Part shown: piece after piece, positions 1-10,761 of the stretch
Numbering within the stretch: the stretch's first letter is position 1
Layout of the letters: the number at the start of each line of letters is the position of its first letter
NCBI GenBank assembly: GCA_033439795.1
Contig: JAUTDP010000007.1
Location: forward strand, 1,674,001-1,738,000
Direction of reading: 5' to 3'
From: Sordaria brevicollis
Lineage: Eukaryota; Ascomycota; Sordariomycetes; Sordariales; Sordariaceae
Length of the DNA: 64,000 nt
Position numbers and translations under genes: made by a program
The notes under the pieces: model-generated
The model's input: the letters and a program-made list of their open reading frames with translations, nothing else
Databases searched by the model: none
What the model was told of the DNA's origin: nothing

Positions 1-2750
1 AACTACGCGGTTTAGCGTTTCGAAACTTTTATAATTCGTAGAAATATATATTAGGTTTTAAATGTAAAAATTATAATAAAACCGTTAAATACTAATTATA
101 TTATTTTATAAATAGGAGTAAAACCTATTACAACCTCTCCTTTATATAAATCGGTAAATAGGTACGTATTATTTAATAATAAAAGGCTACGCCTATTAAT
201 TTATTAAGGGATATACTATGGGAAATAATCGATAAGGACGCCGCCGACGAAGGTAGTAATAATAACGGTAATAGCGCTAACGTAATAAAGTTTCGAAAAC
301 GCAGCGGGGGTATTAATATTAATGTTATTAATAACGTAAATAACGGTAATAATAATACTTATATAAAAATATTAGGCCTTCTACAAACGGCGCTAAAGGA
401 GTTCAAAAATCCCCTTTAATATAGCGGACAATACTTTTACCCTCCTCCCCACCCTTACCCGCTAATACTACCACTTTATACCTATAATTACTACCTCGCC
501 CCCCCTCCTCTTTTTCCATTAATATATATAATTAATAATTCTATAATTATTAAATTTATTATTAGCGCTATATTTATAACTACCGCTAATATTAACCGTT
601 TCCCTCTAACGTTTCCTTTACTTAATAGGGTAATAACCGTCGAATTTATAAATATTATATTTAAGTATTTTACGACTATATTCTATAAAGAACTTATTAA
701 CCGCGTAATTTTAATAATAAGGCGCGCCGCGGTTAACTTACTACCTTTATCGTATATTAGTATACGCGTACCCTCCATCTCTCTATCTATAACGCATTTA
801 ACGCCACCGTTAATTATACCGCCTTCTATTACCGACGATAATAATAAAGCTATTAATAATATATACCCACCGGTACCATTATTACCGCCACCTCCTACGC
901 CGCTTAACCGCACTATAAAAGAATTTATTACAAAGTTTTTCAAATCGTTCTACCGAATATATTATATTAAGCGTATATTAGAAATAATATTAATATATAA
1001 GGTATTAATAAAATTACGGGAGAAATTATAATACCCGCAATCGCTGTACGATTTACTAATATTAAAAAACTAATTAATAGAATAATATACGGTATTAAAG
1101 TTCTCTCCCGCGTTATATTCTACTTTTAAAAATAGAATTAAAGATTTCCTTAAAGAGGAATACGTTACGTTAACTACTTAAATGAACCTCTATAGTATAT
1201 CCTTTAATCCTATTATAATATATAATTAATTAATATAACGTTCTAAATACCTAATTTAATTACCTACCGCGTATTATTAGCACCGATACGATTATATTCG
1301 AATATAAGGTAATTAAAGCCTTTACCTCTATAGTTAATAATATTATTATTAATAATATTAACGATTACGACTAATAATATTTCGAATCGAATTATAACGA
1401 AAGAAGGGGGTTTTTAATAATTTAATATTATTATATAGATAATTACTAATTTTAACTCTAATATTAATTTTAATACTCTCTAATATTCTAATACCTTTTT
1501 AAATACTTAATATTATAATATAATAAAATATATATATATTCCCTCCCTTTTATTCTCTTTCTTACTTCCGCCTAATTATAATACCTATCTCTCTATATTC
1601 TACCAATTCGGTAATATATATTTACTTATAATCTTTATTATTATCGATTTTATCTATTATTAACTTCGCGTTTTTATAATAGCTACGGATTTATAATATA
1701 CACGTACCTATATCGAACGCTACCTTCTTTAAAAAATTTATAAAATTTACGTTTAATATATTATTACTATTCTTATCGTAGTATACCCGTTTAAATTACC
1801 GTTTAAAATTATTAAAATATATTTCAATAAGGTTAAATTCGGGGGAATACGGCGGTAAATATTATAGTAGAATACCCTTTTAAATATACGACTACTAAAA
1901 TTCGATTCGAAGATATTACCTAACGTTATCCATTACTAAAATATTATTACGCCCAGGAAAAAGATTCATTTTTAGTAATACCCTCTTTATTATCTAATTC
2001 TAAAACCTAATAAAGTCCGTTATACTCTGGAATATTAATAAATCGAATATACTATTAACGCTAATAATAGGAAGGAAATAATACCGCCTACTCTTTTCAA
2101 ACCGGTTAGAGATTATTATAATAGTGCCTTTAAGCGCCTAATTAATATAACGAATTCTATCCCTTCGATTTATACTAAACTCGTTATAAAAAACGAATAT
2201 TTCTATAATAAATAACGATATTTTATTAAATTAATCTATAATTAATATAAGGGATTACTACGCTACTTTTATATAAAATTTTTTTTTCTTCCATTTATCT
2301 TATCGTAAATACCTTCGTACAATTTCCTTCGAAATATAAACGTCGTATTCGTCGGCTAGGAAAGTATAGATCTTATTGAAGTATAAATCGGGCTTTATAA
2401 TAAGAAGCTCTATAACCTTCTATATATACTATTAGTATAATATTTATTAAATGGGTAATATTATTATATATACCTTAAACGCCTATATTAAAAGTTTTTT
2501 AGCATTCTATAGTATTTTAACTAATATAATACACTTGCTAATATCTATTAAATTTCGTTTATACTTCCAAACAATTCTTATAGATATACTAACCGCTGTA
2601 GCGACCTTATTTAGGTGTTCGCCATTTGCTAATATTACGTTAATTAACGCCTTTTGATTGGCATTTAGGTAACGAACTATATCGATTGCAGTCGAAAATT
2701 GAATAAAAGACAACGTAAATACTAAAAATCAATAAAAACAATATCACCGC
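1..2750. repeat. RIP-mutated AT-rich repeat block
   Basis: The block is strongly AT-rich and almost free of the dinucleotides CA and TG, while TA is extremely common and CG persists; the first 60 bases contain neither CA nor TG. This is the pattern expected from repeat-induced point mutation, which converts CpA to TpA in duplicated DNA of Neurospora and relatives. The stretch from about 1640 to 2713 is a dead transposase copy, described separately. From 1 to about 1640 I see no recognisable protein; the only longer open frame (683-943, minus) is low-complexity. CA/TG begin to reappear at about 2450-2650 and composition is normal by about 2770, so mutation fades over about 300 bases rather than stopping sharply. 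Such blocks are usually methylated heterochromatin in Neurospora; that state is inferred here. Confidence 0.9.
1640..2713 (-). pseudogene. RIP-degraded Tc1/mariner-type transposase relic
   Basis: Reading the minus strand and changing frame around many stops gives pieces of a fungal Tc1/mariner (DDE_3) transposase in the right order. The 68-codon open piece at 2507-2713 resembles a helix-turn-helix DNA-binding domain (ILANGEHLNKVATAVSIS). At about 2310-2400 comes KPDLYFNKIYTFLADEYDV, typical of the linker before the catalytic core. At about 1923-1955 is ILVMDN, the second catalytic Asp motif. At about 1823-1855 is PPYSPEFNLIE, the classic third motif, which ends in the catalytic acidic residue. 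Stops and frame changes occur throughout, so the copy cannot encode an enzyme. I did not find terminal inverted repeats. Family assignment is firm from the last two motifs; the exact subfamily is not determined. Confidence 0.8.
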
Positions 2751-3006
2751 ATCGATATATCGATTTTTTACAGCAATTGTGGCCAGTTTTCGATGGCAGA
2801 CGACCTGTTTTGGTTGTGTAAATGATGAAAAACGACCAAATGGCCAAAAAGTGTAGTTGTGTGCGGTGTGCACACACCCCCTCACGCCAAGACTGTCAAG
2901 GTGTTTGAATTCGGGAATGCATCATCGAACTTCGGAGCCATCAACCCCAACCCGGACAACCCGTATCAAGCATCTAGTTACGCCTGCATCCGGCATTTGA
3001 CACATC

Positions 3007-3520
3007 ATGTCCAACCCGCCAGTGCCGGTCAGTGGTAATCGAGGCGATGCAAAGCCCGACATCAGCGGCCAATCTACGCTGTACAAGGTAAGTTGACAAG
3101 TGAATCCCATTCTTACGCACTGTCCATGTCAAGACTACTAACATGAGCTTCCAGGTGGTCATGACCCCTATCATCTTCGTATCCTTCATCCTATCTCTGG
3201 CCATCGTGGACCTCAAGTACTCTATGCACCGCTCCCACTATCATGCCGAAAGCCGGCCTAGCAGACTGCCTCCATGGCTTCATCGCATAGTGTACAAGTA
3301 TCGGCCATACCAGTACACTGCCGTCGACGAGAACGGGAAGCCAGTCGAGGACAAGGACGGCTATTATCATAGCAAGCAGCGGAAACTGATGGCCATGGAA
3401 GCTGATGACGCCTTCCAGATGCGGGGCATCGTGGTAGTGGGTCTTGTATTGACGAGCTTTATGGCGGTATGGGGAGTATGGTGGACGTTGAGATGGGCGT
3501 TGGCAAAGATCTTCTGGTAA
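3007..3520 (+). CDS. small two-helix membrane protein, conserved fungal type
   Basis: Two exons, 3007-3087 and 3155-3520, joined across an intron with donor GTAAGT, a CTACTAAC branch point and a CAG acceptor, give a 148-residue protein. The ATG inside the second frame (3143) lies in the intron and is not the start. Exon 1 encodes a short hydrophilic N-terminus (MSNPPVPVSGNRGDAK). The first membrane helix follows at about residues 29-47 (VVMTPIIFVSFILSLAIVDL), then a basic and acidic middle segment, then a second helix at about 120-142 rich in Trp (MAVWGVWWTLRWAL). I do not recognise a named family and assign no function. It is the first gene right of the RIP block, about 250 bases from its edge, and converges on the acetyltransferase gene. 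Confidence 0.75.
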
Positions 3521-3756
3521 CAAGGAGCTACGTCGGATTGTCCGTTCTTATGAAGCAGAGAAAGAAGGGGCTACTTTGTCCTTCTGGCAAGGGCGTCATT
3601 GAATGTGGGAGTTCTGGGATATCTCATGAATCACTATATTCCTCATGACTTGGCGCTGAGCCCAAGAGATTGGTACAAGCGCACACCAGGACAATACCAC
3701 CAGGGACATGTCCAGCATCAGTCTTCAACCAACAGCAGTCTCCTTCCGTCCCGATA

Positions 3757-4494
3757 TCAATCCACCTCTCCTCCGGGCTTATCATCATCAGCACGAGCAG
3801 CACCAGCACCACCATTAGCACCAACATTGCCGTCCCTCCGCCAAACATAGTCCCTCATATTCCAAAACTCCTTCTTCCCATTATCCTCCCTGATATACTC
3901 CTCAATCTTGTCCTGCACCAGCACAAACCCGCCCCGCTCATAAATCTTCACCGCCGCCTTCAAAGCCTTGGACGTCGACAGCCTGCACTCGCGATACCCC
4001 TTCTCCCCCACAAACGCCATGGCCGCATCAAAAAGCTTCCCCCCAATTCCCATCCCGCGCACCGACTCATCCACAATCACAAACCGCAGCCTACACACCT
4101 CCTCCCCGCCTTCCTCCTTGTGCTCGCCAAGCCGGTAGAAATCCCCGTCAATATACGCGGTGCCTACGATCCGCTGCTTCCCCGTGTCCGGCTCGGTTTG
4201 GATGGCCGTCCAGACTTGGTTCCTGCCCTTAGAGGATTCGATCACCTCACATTTGGCGGCCGCGGCGGCTTTTTCTTCTGGGGTTGTTGGTGGTTTTGAA
4301 AACGGGTCTACGGCGTCGTCTAGCCGTTTGAGAAAGGGACCTAGGGAGGAGGCCATGTAGGATTCAAAGTAGTGGCCCCATCCGGCCAGGGGGCCGTAGT
4401 AGTCCATGTGCATCTCGAGCGTGCGGCCGAGGATGCCTGGCCTGTAGCCGGGGAGGATTTGGATTGTTGATGGATCAGTCGTTGGTGGTGGCAT
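3757..4494 (-). CDS. GNAT-family N-acetyltransferase
   Basis: An intronless frame of 245 residues starts at MPPPTTDP (ATG at 4494). The frame is open further upstream to 4662, but the added residues are low-complexity and look like leader. Residues about 130-200 carry the Gcn5-related acetyltransferase core: the strand CRLRFVIVDESV followed by the acetyl-CoA loop RGMGIGGKLFDAAM, which matches motif A (R/Q-x-x-G-x-G/A). A later segment, KIYERGGFVLVQ, matches the usual C-terminal GNAT strand. Enzymes of this superfamily transfer acetyl from acetyl-CoA to an amine; the substrate cannot be told from sequence. The N-terminal 70 residues (LEMHMDYYGPLAGWGHYFES) resemble the small-molecule GNATs of fungi that have an extra N-terminal segment. 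It converges with the small membrane-protein gene. Confidence 0.85.
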   Translation of the reverse strand: MPPPTTDPSTIQILPGYRPGILGRTLEMHMDYYGPLAGWGHYFESYMASSLGPFLKRLDDAVDPFSKPPTTPEEKAAAAAKCEVIESSKGRNQVWTAIQTEPDTGKQRIVGTAYIDGDFYRLGEHKEEGGEEVCRLRFVIVDESVRGMGIGGKLFDAAMAFVGEKGYRECRLSTSKALKAAVKIYERGGFVLVQDKIEEYIREDNGKKEFWNMRDYVWRRDGNVGANGGAGAARADDDKPGGEVD

Positions 4495-6944
4495 TGTATG
4501 TATGGATGAAGGTGAGGAACTGGGTTTGTTGGTCTTTTTGGGAGAAAGGGCTGAGTGGATGCTGTTGCTCTCGAAGCTTGGGGAGAGGATGGTTGGGTTT
4601 GGCTTTGTGCCGGGTTGTCCGTCGGGGGGTTTTATGAGCAAGATGAAACGCAAATTGATCAATGGATTTTTTGAAGCAATAGCAAGAGTTGTCAGCTCTC
4701 GGTTTTGATTGATTTTATTTGTTGACTTTTTTTTCGGATGGTAGCAAAAATAGCTAGTGAGTCATACCGAAGGATGAGTGATGGGACCCCCGTTATATTA
4801 TTTCCAGCCTAGTTAACTTGCAGCAACGTTACGAACTATTCGAAAACAGTCAAGTCCGACACCGCGAATGGAAATGATGAACCAGGCACTATTAGTGAAA
4901 CGAGTTAGATCTAAGCAGCATAAGCCTGACTTGCAAGCAGTGTCATCTAGTTCGAAAGATAGTAACTGTATATGACAGTTCAAAGATTGCCTCATGATAC
5001 CCTCTTATATCGTCATTTCGATGGGAGCAGATGATATTGATCCTTTGAACAATTGTTTCTCTGGACATAGGTTGATGTATTATGGATCAAGTCACATCGG
5101 TACGGGGACTAAAGATTCAACAAGAACATTACGCACCACCTATAAGAATAAAGCAAGCATTGTCAACGCCAGTCGAATGAAGCAAAAAGAACTATTTTAC
5201 TACAGTATGATATTTCTACAATGGCAGATTCTCGTAGTGGTAGATAATAATGCTCAAATTTCAGTCAACAGCACAGCAGATCCAAATGCCAAATAACTGG
5301 CCCGAGGTAACCAACGTCACCTCTATAGGAGGTGTTATATCACGCCTATACTCAAGATGTTGCTCCGCATATGGATCTCTTCTCCATGTCTTACCGCGAA
5401 TTATGCAGACTGAAACGTGAAACATCTATGAATCCCGAACAAGAACCTGCCTGCCTAGTGCCCATAAAGCCAAGGGATGGAGAGAAAATGGATAAGGTAA
5501 GTGGTTAAGATAGCCGATAAGCGCGGGACAAGGAAGACAAGGGAGAGAAGTGTGGACAAGGGGGAAATTTACTTGTACTTGTACTCTGCTTCTTCTGCTT
5601 TTTTTTTCTCTCTCTCTTTAGTTTCTCGAAAACGATTACGGATCATCTTACGCGGCAACAAACTACGGACTTGGTTCCCGCCCTTTCCTTTTCTTACTAA
5701 AGTAAGAGCTACATATCCCGCATCTTTGGTCTGATCCTCGACCAGGGGGAGAGGAACAGTCATCTAAGCCATCAGGGAAGAACTCAAGGGAGACAAGTGT
5801 TCGTTGGCTCGTTAGGCGCGGTCGACTGTAAGTTGGATTTCGAAAAGTTGACCTGTAGGTAGGAAATCTTCCCTTGGAAACTCTCTCCGCGGCATCATGT
5901 AGTGTCTTCCCTTGACTTCCTTTTCGACTAGAACTAAGGGGTCTTATTCAATGCCATCACAGCTTAAACCTGCCGTGTTTGCATCCTTTCCCTCTTGATG
6001 GCGAAAGTCTAGATCCCATACACAGCCTTACGGCCTTAACTAGTGTTCCCAGGGGTGAACAAAACGAGGGATCTTGTAGCCACAAAGGTTAACGGCCCTG
6101 CCCTAGCAAAAGCCACCAGGCTAGTAGGCCTAGAAGCTTCAAAAAGATGGTCCCTGAGAAAGAGAAAAGAGCAAACAAAAACGAATCAATAGAGAGCAAG
6201 CAAAGATGACGTGCATTCCAGGCGGCGCCAGGACACCACCGGGCTTGTATGAACTCGTGTGGTTGGTTGACCTGTTCAGCTGCTATTCAGGTACTGTACT
6301 ACCGACTTTTATCCCTTGCCTTACGTTTCGAGGAACGATTTCGAAGATTGGCAGACTAAGGTGATGTTCGTTTGGAGAGTTCGTCAGCTTTTGCTGAGGC
6401 AAAATGGTGAGCTGGATCTGAACACGGAGTTGAAAGGTGAAATACAGTTGATACACGCAGAAGGATGGGGAAAGGTGAATGGTAAATAAAGCAGTGTAGC
6501 GTCCTTGACAGAAAAGCAACGTAGATTGCGGGTTTGTGGTCCCAACATGGCATTATAGCAACGTCTCCTAGCCATTAATCGTCCAAATAGCTCTAATAAT
6601 TAGCAAAGTTGATTCAACCGCGAGGTTGCCCAGTTTTTATGGTGTCAGATTTGTACGCCCCATCCATGAATGCTGGCCTGGTTCCCTAAAGAAGATTGTA
6701 GATGGCAGCAACAAGTAACCTCCAACTCCCAAGAATGCCCGTGTGAACTCGTAATGCAGGCCTACCCAATTCATTTCCCTAGACGCCTTATGAGCCCCCA
6801 TCGCTGACAAGTACAGTATAGCAGTAAGCAAAAATAGCAACATGGATATATATCAGGGCCCCACGGCAGGAAATTAGTAGTGCCAAGGGATATGACACAA
6901 AGTGGGAAATTTGAAAGAAAGCAAAACATGGGCATCTTTTTTTC
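4495..6944. other. intergenic, no gene seen
   Basis: This lies between the 3' end of the Myb gene and the 5' end of the acetyltransferase gene. Open frames are 60-100 codons, overlapping and without protein-like composition. A TGAGTCA sequence (AP-1/Gcn4-type) occurs near 4754, about 260 bases upstream of the acetyltransferase start. Base composition is ordinary, without the RIP pattern seen at the left edge. Confidence 0.6.
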
Positions 6945-7928
6945 TCAACAGCGCCAAGTCCCGTGAATTCCGCTTCGTCGATTGCTGTTCTTGGATTTGA
7001 GACCCACGTCTCCATTGACCATCAAGCTCTTCCATCGGGTGCTGACGCTTTTGCGGTCCTTGCCCATGCTGCGGGCGCAATCTTGCCAATCGGATTTTGT
7101 AAGTTTCAGCTTGTCTAGCACAAGCTCGACCAGAATGCGGTCCTCCTCGCAGCTCCACGGCTCACCATCGGCCTCAACCACTACGTTGGTCCCTGGGGCG
7201 GTAGTTTGTTGGCGTTCGTTCTTGGCGATGTCGGCGTGTAGCGCGTGATAATCAGAGCGGTCGAGCCCGAGAGGGATGACTTCTGGAGCGATGCGTGAGC
7301 GTGGAGGTGTTTGTGGTCGACTGCCGAATGGTGGGAGGAACTGAGCTGGCGCAAGAGGTGTCGTCGCTCTTTGTTGCTGTGGTTGTTGTTGTTGCAGCAT
7401 TTGCTGTCGAACTTGTTGTGATTGGTTTCCGCACTGGTCAACATCGTTTTCATGGTATAGATCAGAGTCGTCTTCGCTGCTCCCTCCGCGTCCGTGTCTG
7501 TCGTCAAATCCGCGGTGACGCCTATCGAGCCCCTTTAGCGGAGGTGGCCGCTTGATGATCCGCTTGCGCTGTGAAGGCTGGCCGGCATTTCTAGATCCAT
7601 ATGACTCGGAGGTCTTTCTTGCACGCAATCGTAGCTTGACTGGAGGCACGGCGTGGGAAATGGGCGGGGTGGGTAGTTGCCCATGGGCGATGGTCTGGGG
7701 CGTGATGGGCTGCGTTGCGATTGCCGGGCCCATGGTGTTGTGCGCGAGGAACGGATCGGACGAGGTCATTAGAGACTGTAGAGCGGAACATGTCGAGAAG
7801 AGGTTGCTAAAGTCGTTTGAAGTAGGCATTTGCTTCGGGCTGGCAGGAGGAGAGACGAAGAGGGCTTGTTGAGGTCGTGTCTGCGGTAGTTGCGACAAGT
7901 CGCCTCCGAAGGCCGAAGGTAACAACAT
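6945..7928 (-). CDS. Myb/SANT-domain protein, probable DNA-binding regulator
   Basis: An intronless frame of 327 residues starts with ATG at 7928 (MLLPSAFGGDL). Most of it is disordered: a Pro/Gln/Ser-rich N-terminus, a basic stretch at about 105-145 with a nuclear-localisation-like segment (SQRKRIIKRPPP), and a polyglutamine run near 170-185. A single Myb/SANT-like domain sits near the C-terminus at about 255-310 (WSCEEDRILVELVLDKLKLT, then DWQDCARSMGKDRKSVSTRW), with regularly spaced aromatic residues. One such domain in a fungal protein with disordered flanks suggests a chromatin or transcription role in the nucleus, but no target is known. The upstream region toward the next gene is 2.8 kb and divergent. 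Confidence 0.75.
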   Translation of the reverse strand: MLLPSAFGGDLSQLPQTRPQQALFVSPPASPKQMPTSNDFSNLFSTCSALQSLMTSSDPFLAHNTMGPAIATQPITPQTIAHGQLPTPPISHAVPPVKLRLRARKTSESYGSRNAGQPSQRKRIIKRPPPLKGLDRRHRGFDDRHGRGGSSEDDSDLYHENDVDQCGNQSQQVRQQMLQQQQPQQQRATTPLAPAQFLPPFGSRPQTPPRSRIAPEVIPLGLDRSDYHALHADIAKNERQQTTAPGTNVVVEADGEPWSCEEDRILVELVLDKLKLTKSDWQDCARSMGKDRKSVSTRWKSLMVNGDVGLKSKNSNRRSGIHGTWRC

Positions 7929-10761
7929 GTTGATTAGAAACGTCGGTCACAGTCTTCCCAGATGTCTCAAGGTAGGTATTGGTCTATTATATGCGTCTTC
8001 GAATTTCCAACTCCGAAAGTATAGAGGAGAGGTATTGTAAACGAGCGCGCTCGTGGTATCGTTTTGTGATCGTGTGGTGAGGTAGAGGTATTCTGAGGTG
8101 CGCTTGCGACAGGCAACGATTGAGCGGCGCGCGCAAAGGGGTTTGTTGATGTTTTGTCGCTAGAAGAAGAGGAAGCTCTGCAGATGACGATGCTATGCGC
8201 AGGAAGTTCCACGTTCACTAGGGGATCAAAAGTGGAATATGAGGCTGAGAAGAAGAAAGGCTACGCGATAGGTCGAATAGTCTCGTTCAAGGTTGTTGTG
8301 GTAAAGAAGACGAGGGGGGAGACGATGGTGATCTCAGAAGGAAGTGAAGAGGTCCTGATGAGGAATAATGCGCCTAATAAGAATCACCCAGTGCCGTCCA
8401 GGGTTCACAGGGGACATGCCCGTTAGCCTGCAGTTATAAAAGTGGGTCGCAAGCGGGCCACATGATGGGGCGAGCAAGGGAGCGCCATGCGTTGGAAGCT
8501 CAGATCTACCAATGGAAGGTGCGTATCGTGCGCATGTGCTCCACCTGATGCTTTCCAGTGTCACCTCACAACCGGTACCTTGGTACTTTTTCTGAGCACC
8601 TTGACGAACTCTCAAAGAATACTCTCTTGTCCAGTTTGGAATTCAGTGGCAGATGCGGCTTGAGATATTTGGGCTGTTACAGTTTCTATTGTTCCTTCAT
8701 GGACCCGCATTCCATCACTTAAAGCACCCCTACTTTTCATGGCCCGGCCCAACACCTCACGGGGCATCACGAGAAACGAGACACTTGATCAGTTACAAGG
8801 GAGCCTTTAGCTACTACCCTCGATGATACCGAGAGGCAGGATCAGAGCTACTGCAGTAATTGCTTGTTTACAAGTCTCGGAAAAAGGGCTGTTTAATCAA
8901 GGACTTGTGACGTCGACACTGATCTTGCCAGCTGTGTCCTATCATCCAAATCGGCGATGGTGTTGATCATGTCTGTTGGTTCACAGCTTGAGTTGGCTGC
9001 GATTGGAGTCCAACAGCAACCAGAGAACCGGGTCGGTTTGGCGAGGGAGAGATTTAATCTCGGCCGGCGAGACTTTACAGAAAATGGAGGCTGGACAAGA
9101 ATCGGGTGCGAAGGGAGCCGACCGGGCAAAGACACTTGACCGTCCATGTCCGTTTGTGTCACTGAGGCCGACAAAGGCTCGCCTGGGAAACGCGCCCAAC
9201 GCCAACCAAACGCGATGCTGACGCGTGAGATCAAAGAAAGCAATTGTCCAATGAAAACAGACAGGGAAAGGGATGAACGCTGAAGGTGGTTTGTGATTGG
9301 TTACATCGTTTAAACACATCCAAACGATGGCAGGACAGGCAGGTCAATCAGTCAACTAACACATGGTATAGTGCATGTGCGCTTGACCTTGCGCCGAGAC
9401 ATACATGGCAAGTGAATGCTCGATTGACGAGCGCTCCTCTGATGCTTCCTGAAACACTCAAACAAAAGCCATGCTAAACCTTTTGGTTTTCTTTTTTTTT
9501 TCGGTTAGTGACGGTTCGTTGTTTGTGCAAGAATCTTGGCCCAGATCGGATGTGAAACACAGAAACACACCGGAACTTTGGCCGTTCGACATCTCGGAGC
9601 CTCAGTCTTGGCACCGGTTCCGAAACCACCCCTCTACACGACGACTTTTGAGCATCTAGCCCGTTAACCGACAAACACCATATATTCTCATCCCTTCGGT
9701 CCTCGCCGGAACCTGGAGCGCTGTTCTCTGGACTGGATATCTGGTGGCGGTTTGAAAAGTGGCCATGGGTGACAGGAACCATTCTTGATCCAGCCCGACT
9801 TCACCATCGGCTCCTTTCATCCCACTCGCCGAGATATTCAGAGCCACCGAACTTGTCAAGTTAGGCTGGCGGTTGAGTGAATGGCCAAGCTGATAAGGCC
9901 TTTTTTTCTTTCTATCTCAGAAGGAACTCTTGTGCTCAAAAATAACGACCTGAGCCATGAGTGTCCTCAAGAACCTCCAGTGTAACGACCCAGACCTTTG
10001 ATCAAGTTTATCCCGACTATCAATATCGAAATACCACACTTAACGGACGGAAGAACGACTAAAATGTTCACCCCATACTCTTCGTTTCCGACATTCGCCC
10101 GGTTCCTTTTGGAAACATGGCAGGGGCCCGAGTGGCCAAGGTGTGCTTCATTCACGACGCTTCACCGTCAGACCCCCTCATGTCTTTCTTTTTCTTTTTT
10201 TTTTCTCTCTTCCTGAATAGGACCCGGAACTACGGTGAAAGGCAAGGACCGCTTGAATTATTAATGCTATTTGGTTCAAGTGGGCATAAACCTTGAGAGC
10301 ACCCGCACATTGGACTACATTTGGGAAATGTCAGCTCCAGGTTCACAGCACCGCAACATTCATCATTGTTCTGGAACGTGAAGAGCCAGGGCTCTGACAT
10401 CCATCCAAACGAAATCCAATAGAGCTACCGCCAACTGCAAGGGAACCTTTTCTCTTTCATCTTCCAACTTATCCCGACCCAAGTCTTATCTCCCCTAAAC
10501 CCGTGATGCACGCATCACTGCTTCACTGTCTCCGACAACCTTTACTGAGAAAAAAAAAAATCTTTTCATAGGATATAAATTCCCGTGTCCCTCCTCTTAC
10601 TAGTTCTCGCGGCTTTTTGTTGTTTGTTGTAACCCGTTCTATCTGTCAACCATCACCTGGTATTCTCAGCCTTTCTTAACCACCACCCTTACCACCACCG
10701 ACAGTCAGTAGTGATTACCGGAAAGCCGTTATTGCCCAGCCGCGGCTTCTGTCACAGCACC
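7929..10761. other. divergent intergenic region, no gene seen
   Basis: This separates the divergent Myb gene and the Cys/His-cluster gene. Open frames are 116 codons or shorter, overlap on both strands and show no recognisable domain. The right part (about 10440-10760) is pyrimidine-rich with CACC-type repeats, as expected for a 5' leader of the gene that follows. A poly-A run lies near 10550. Confidence 0.6.

Noticed and set aside
683..943. 86-codon minus frame inside the RIP block
   Set aside because: Low-complexity Gly/Ile/Leu string in CA/TG-free DNA where stop codons happen to be absent; no support as a gene.
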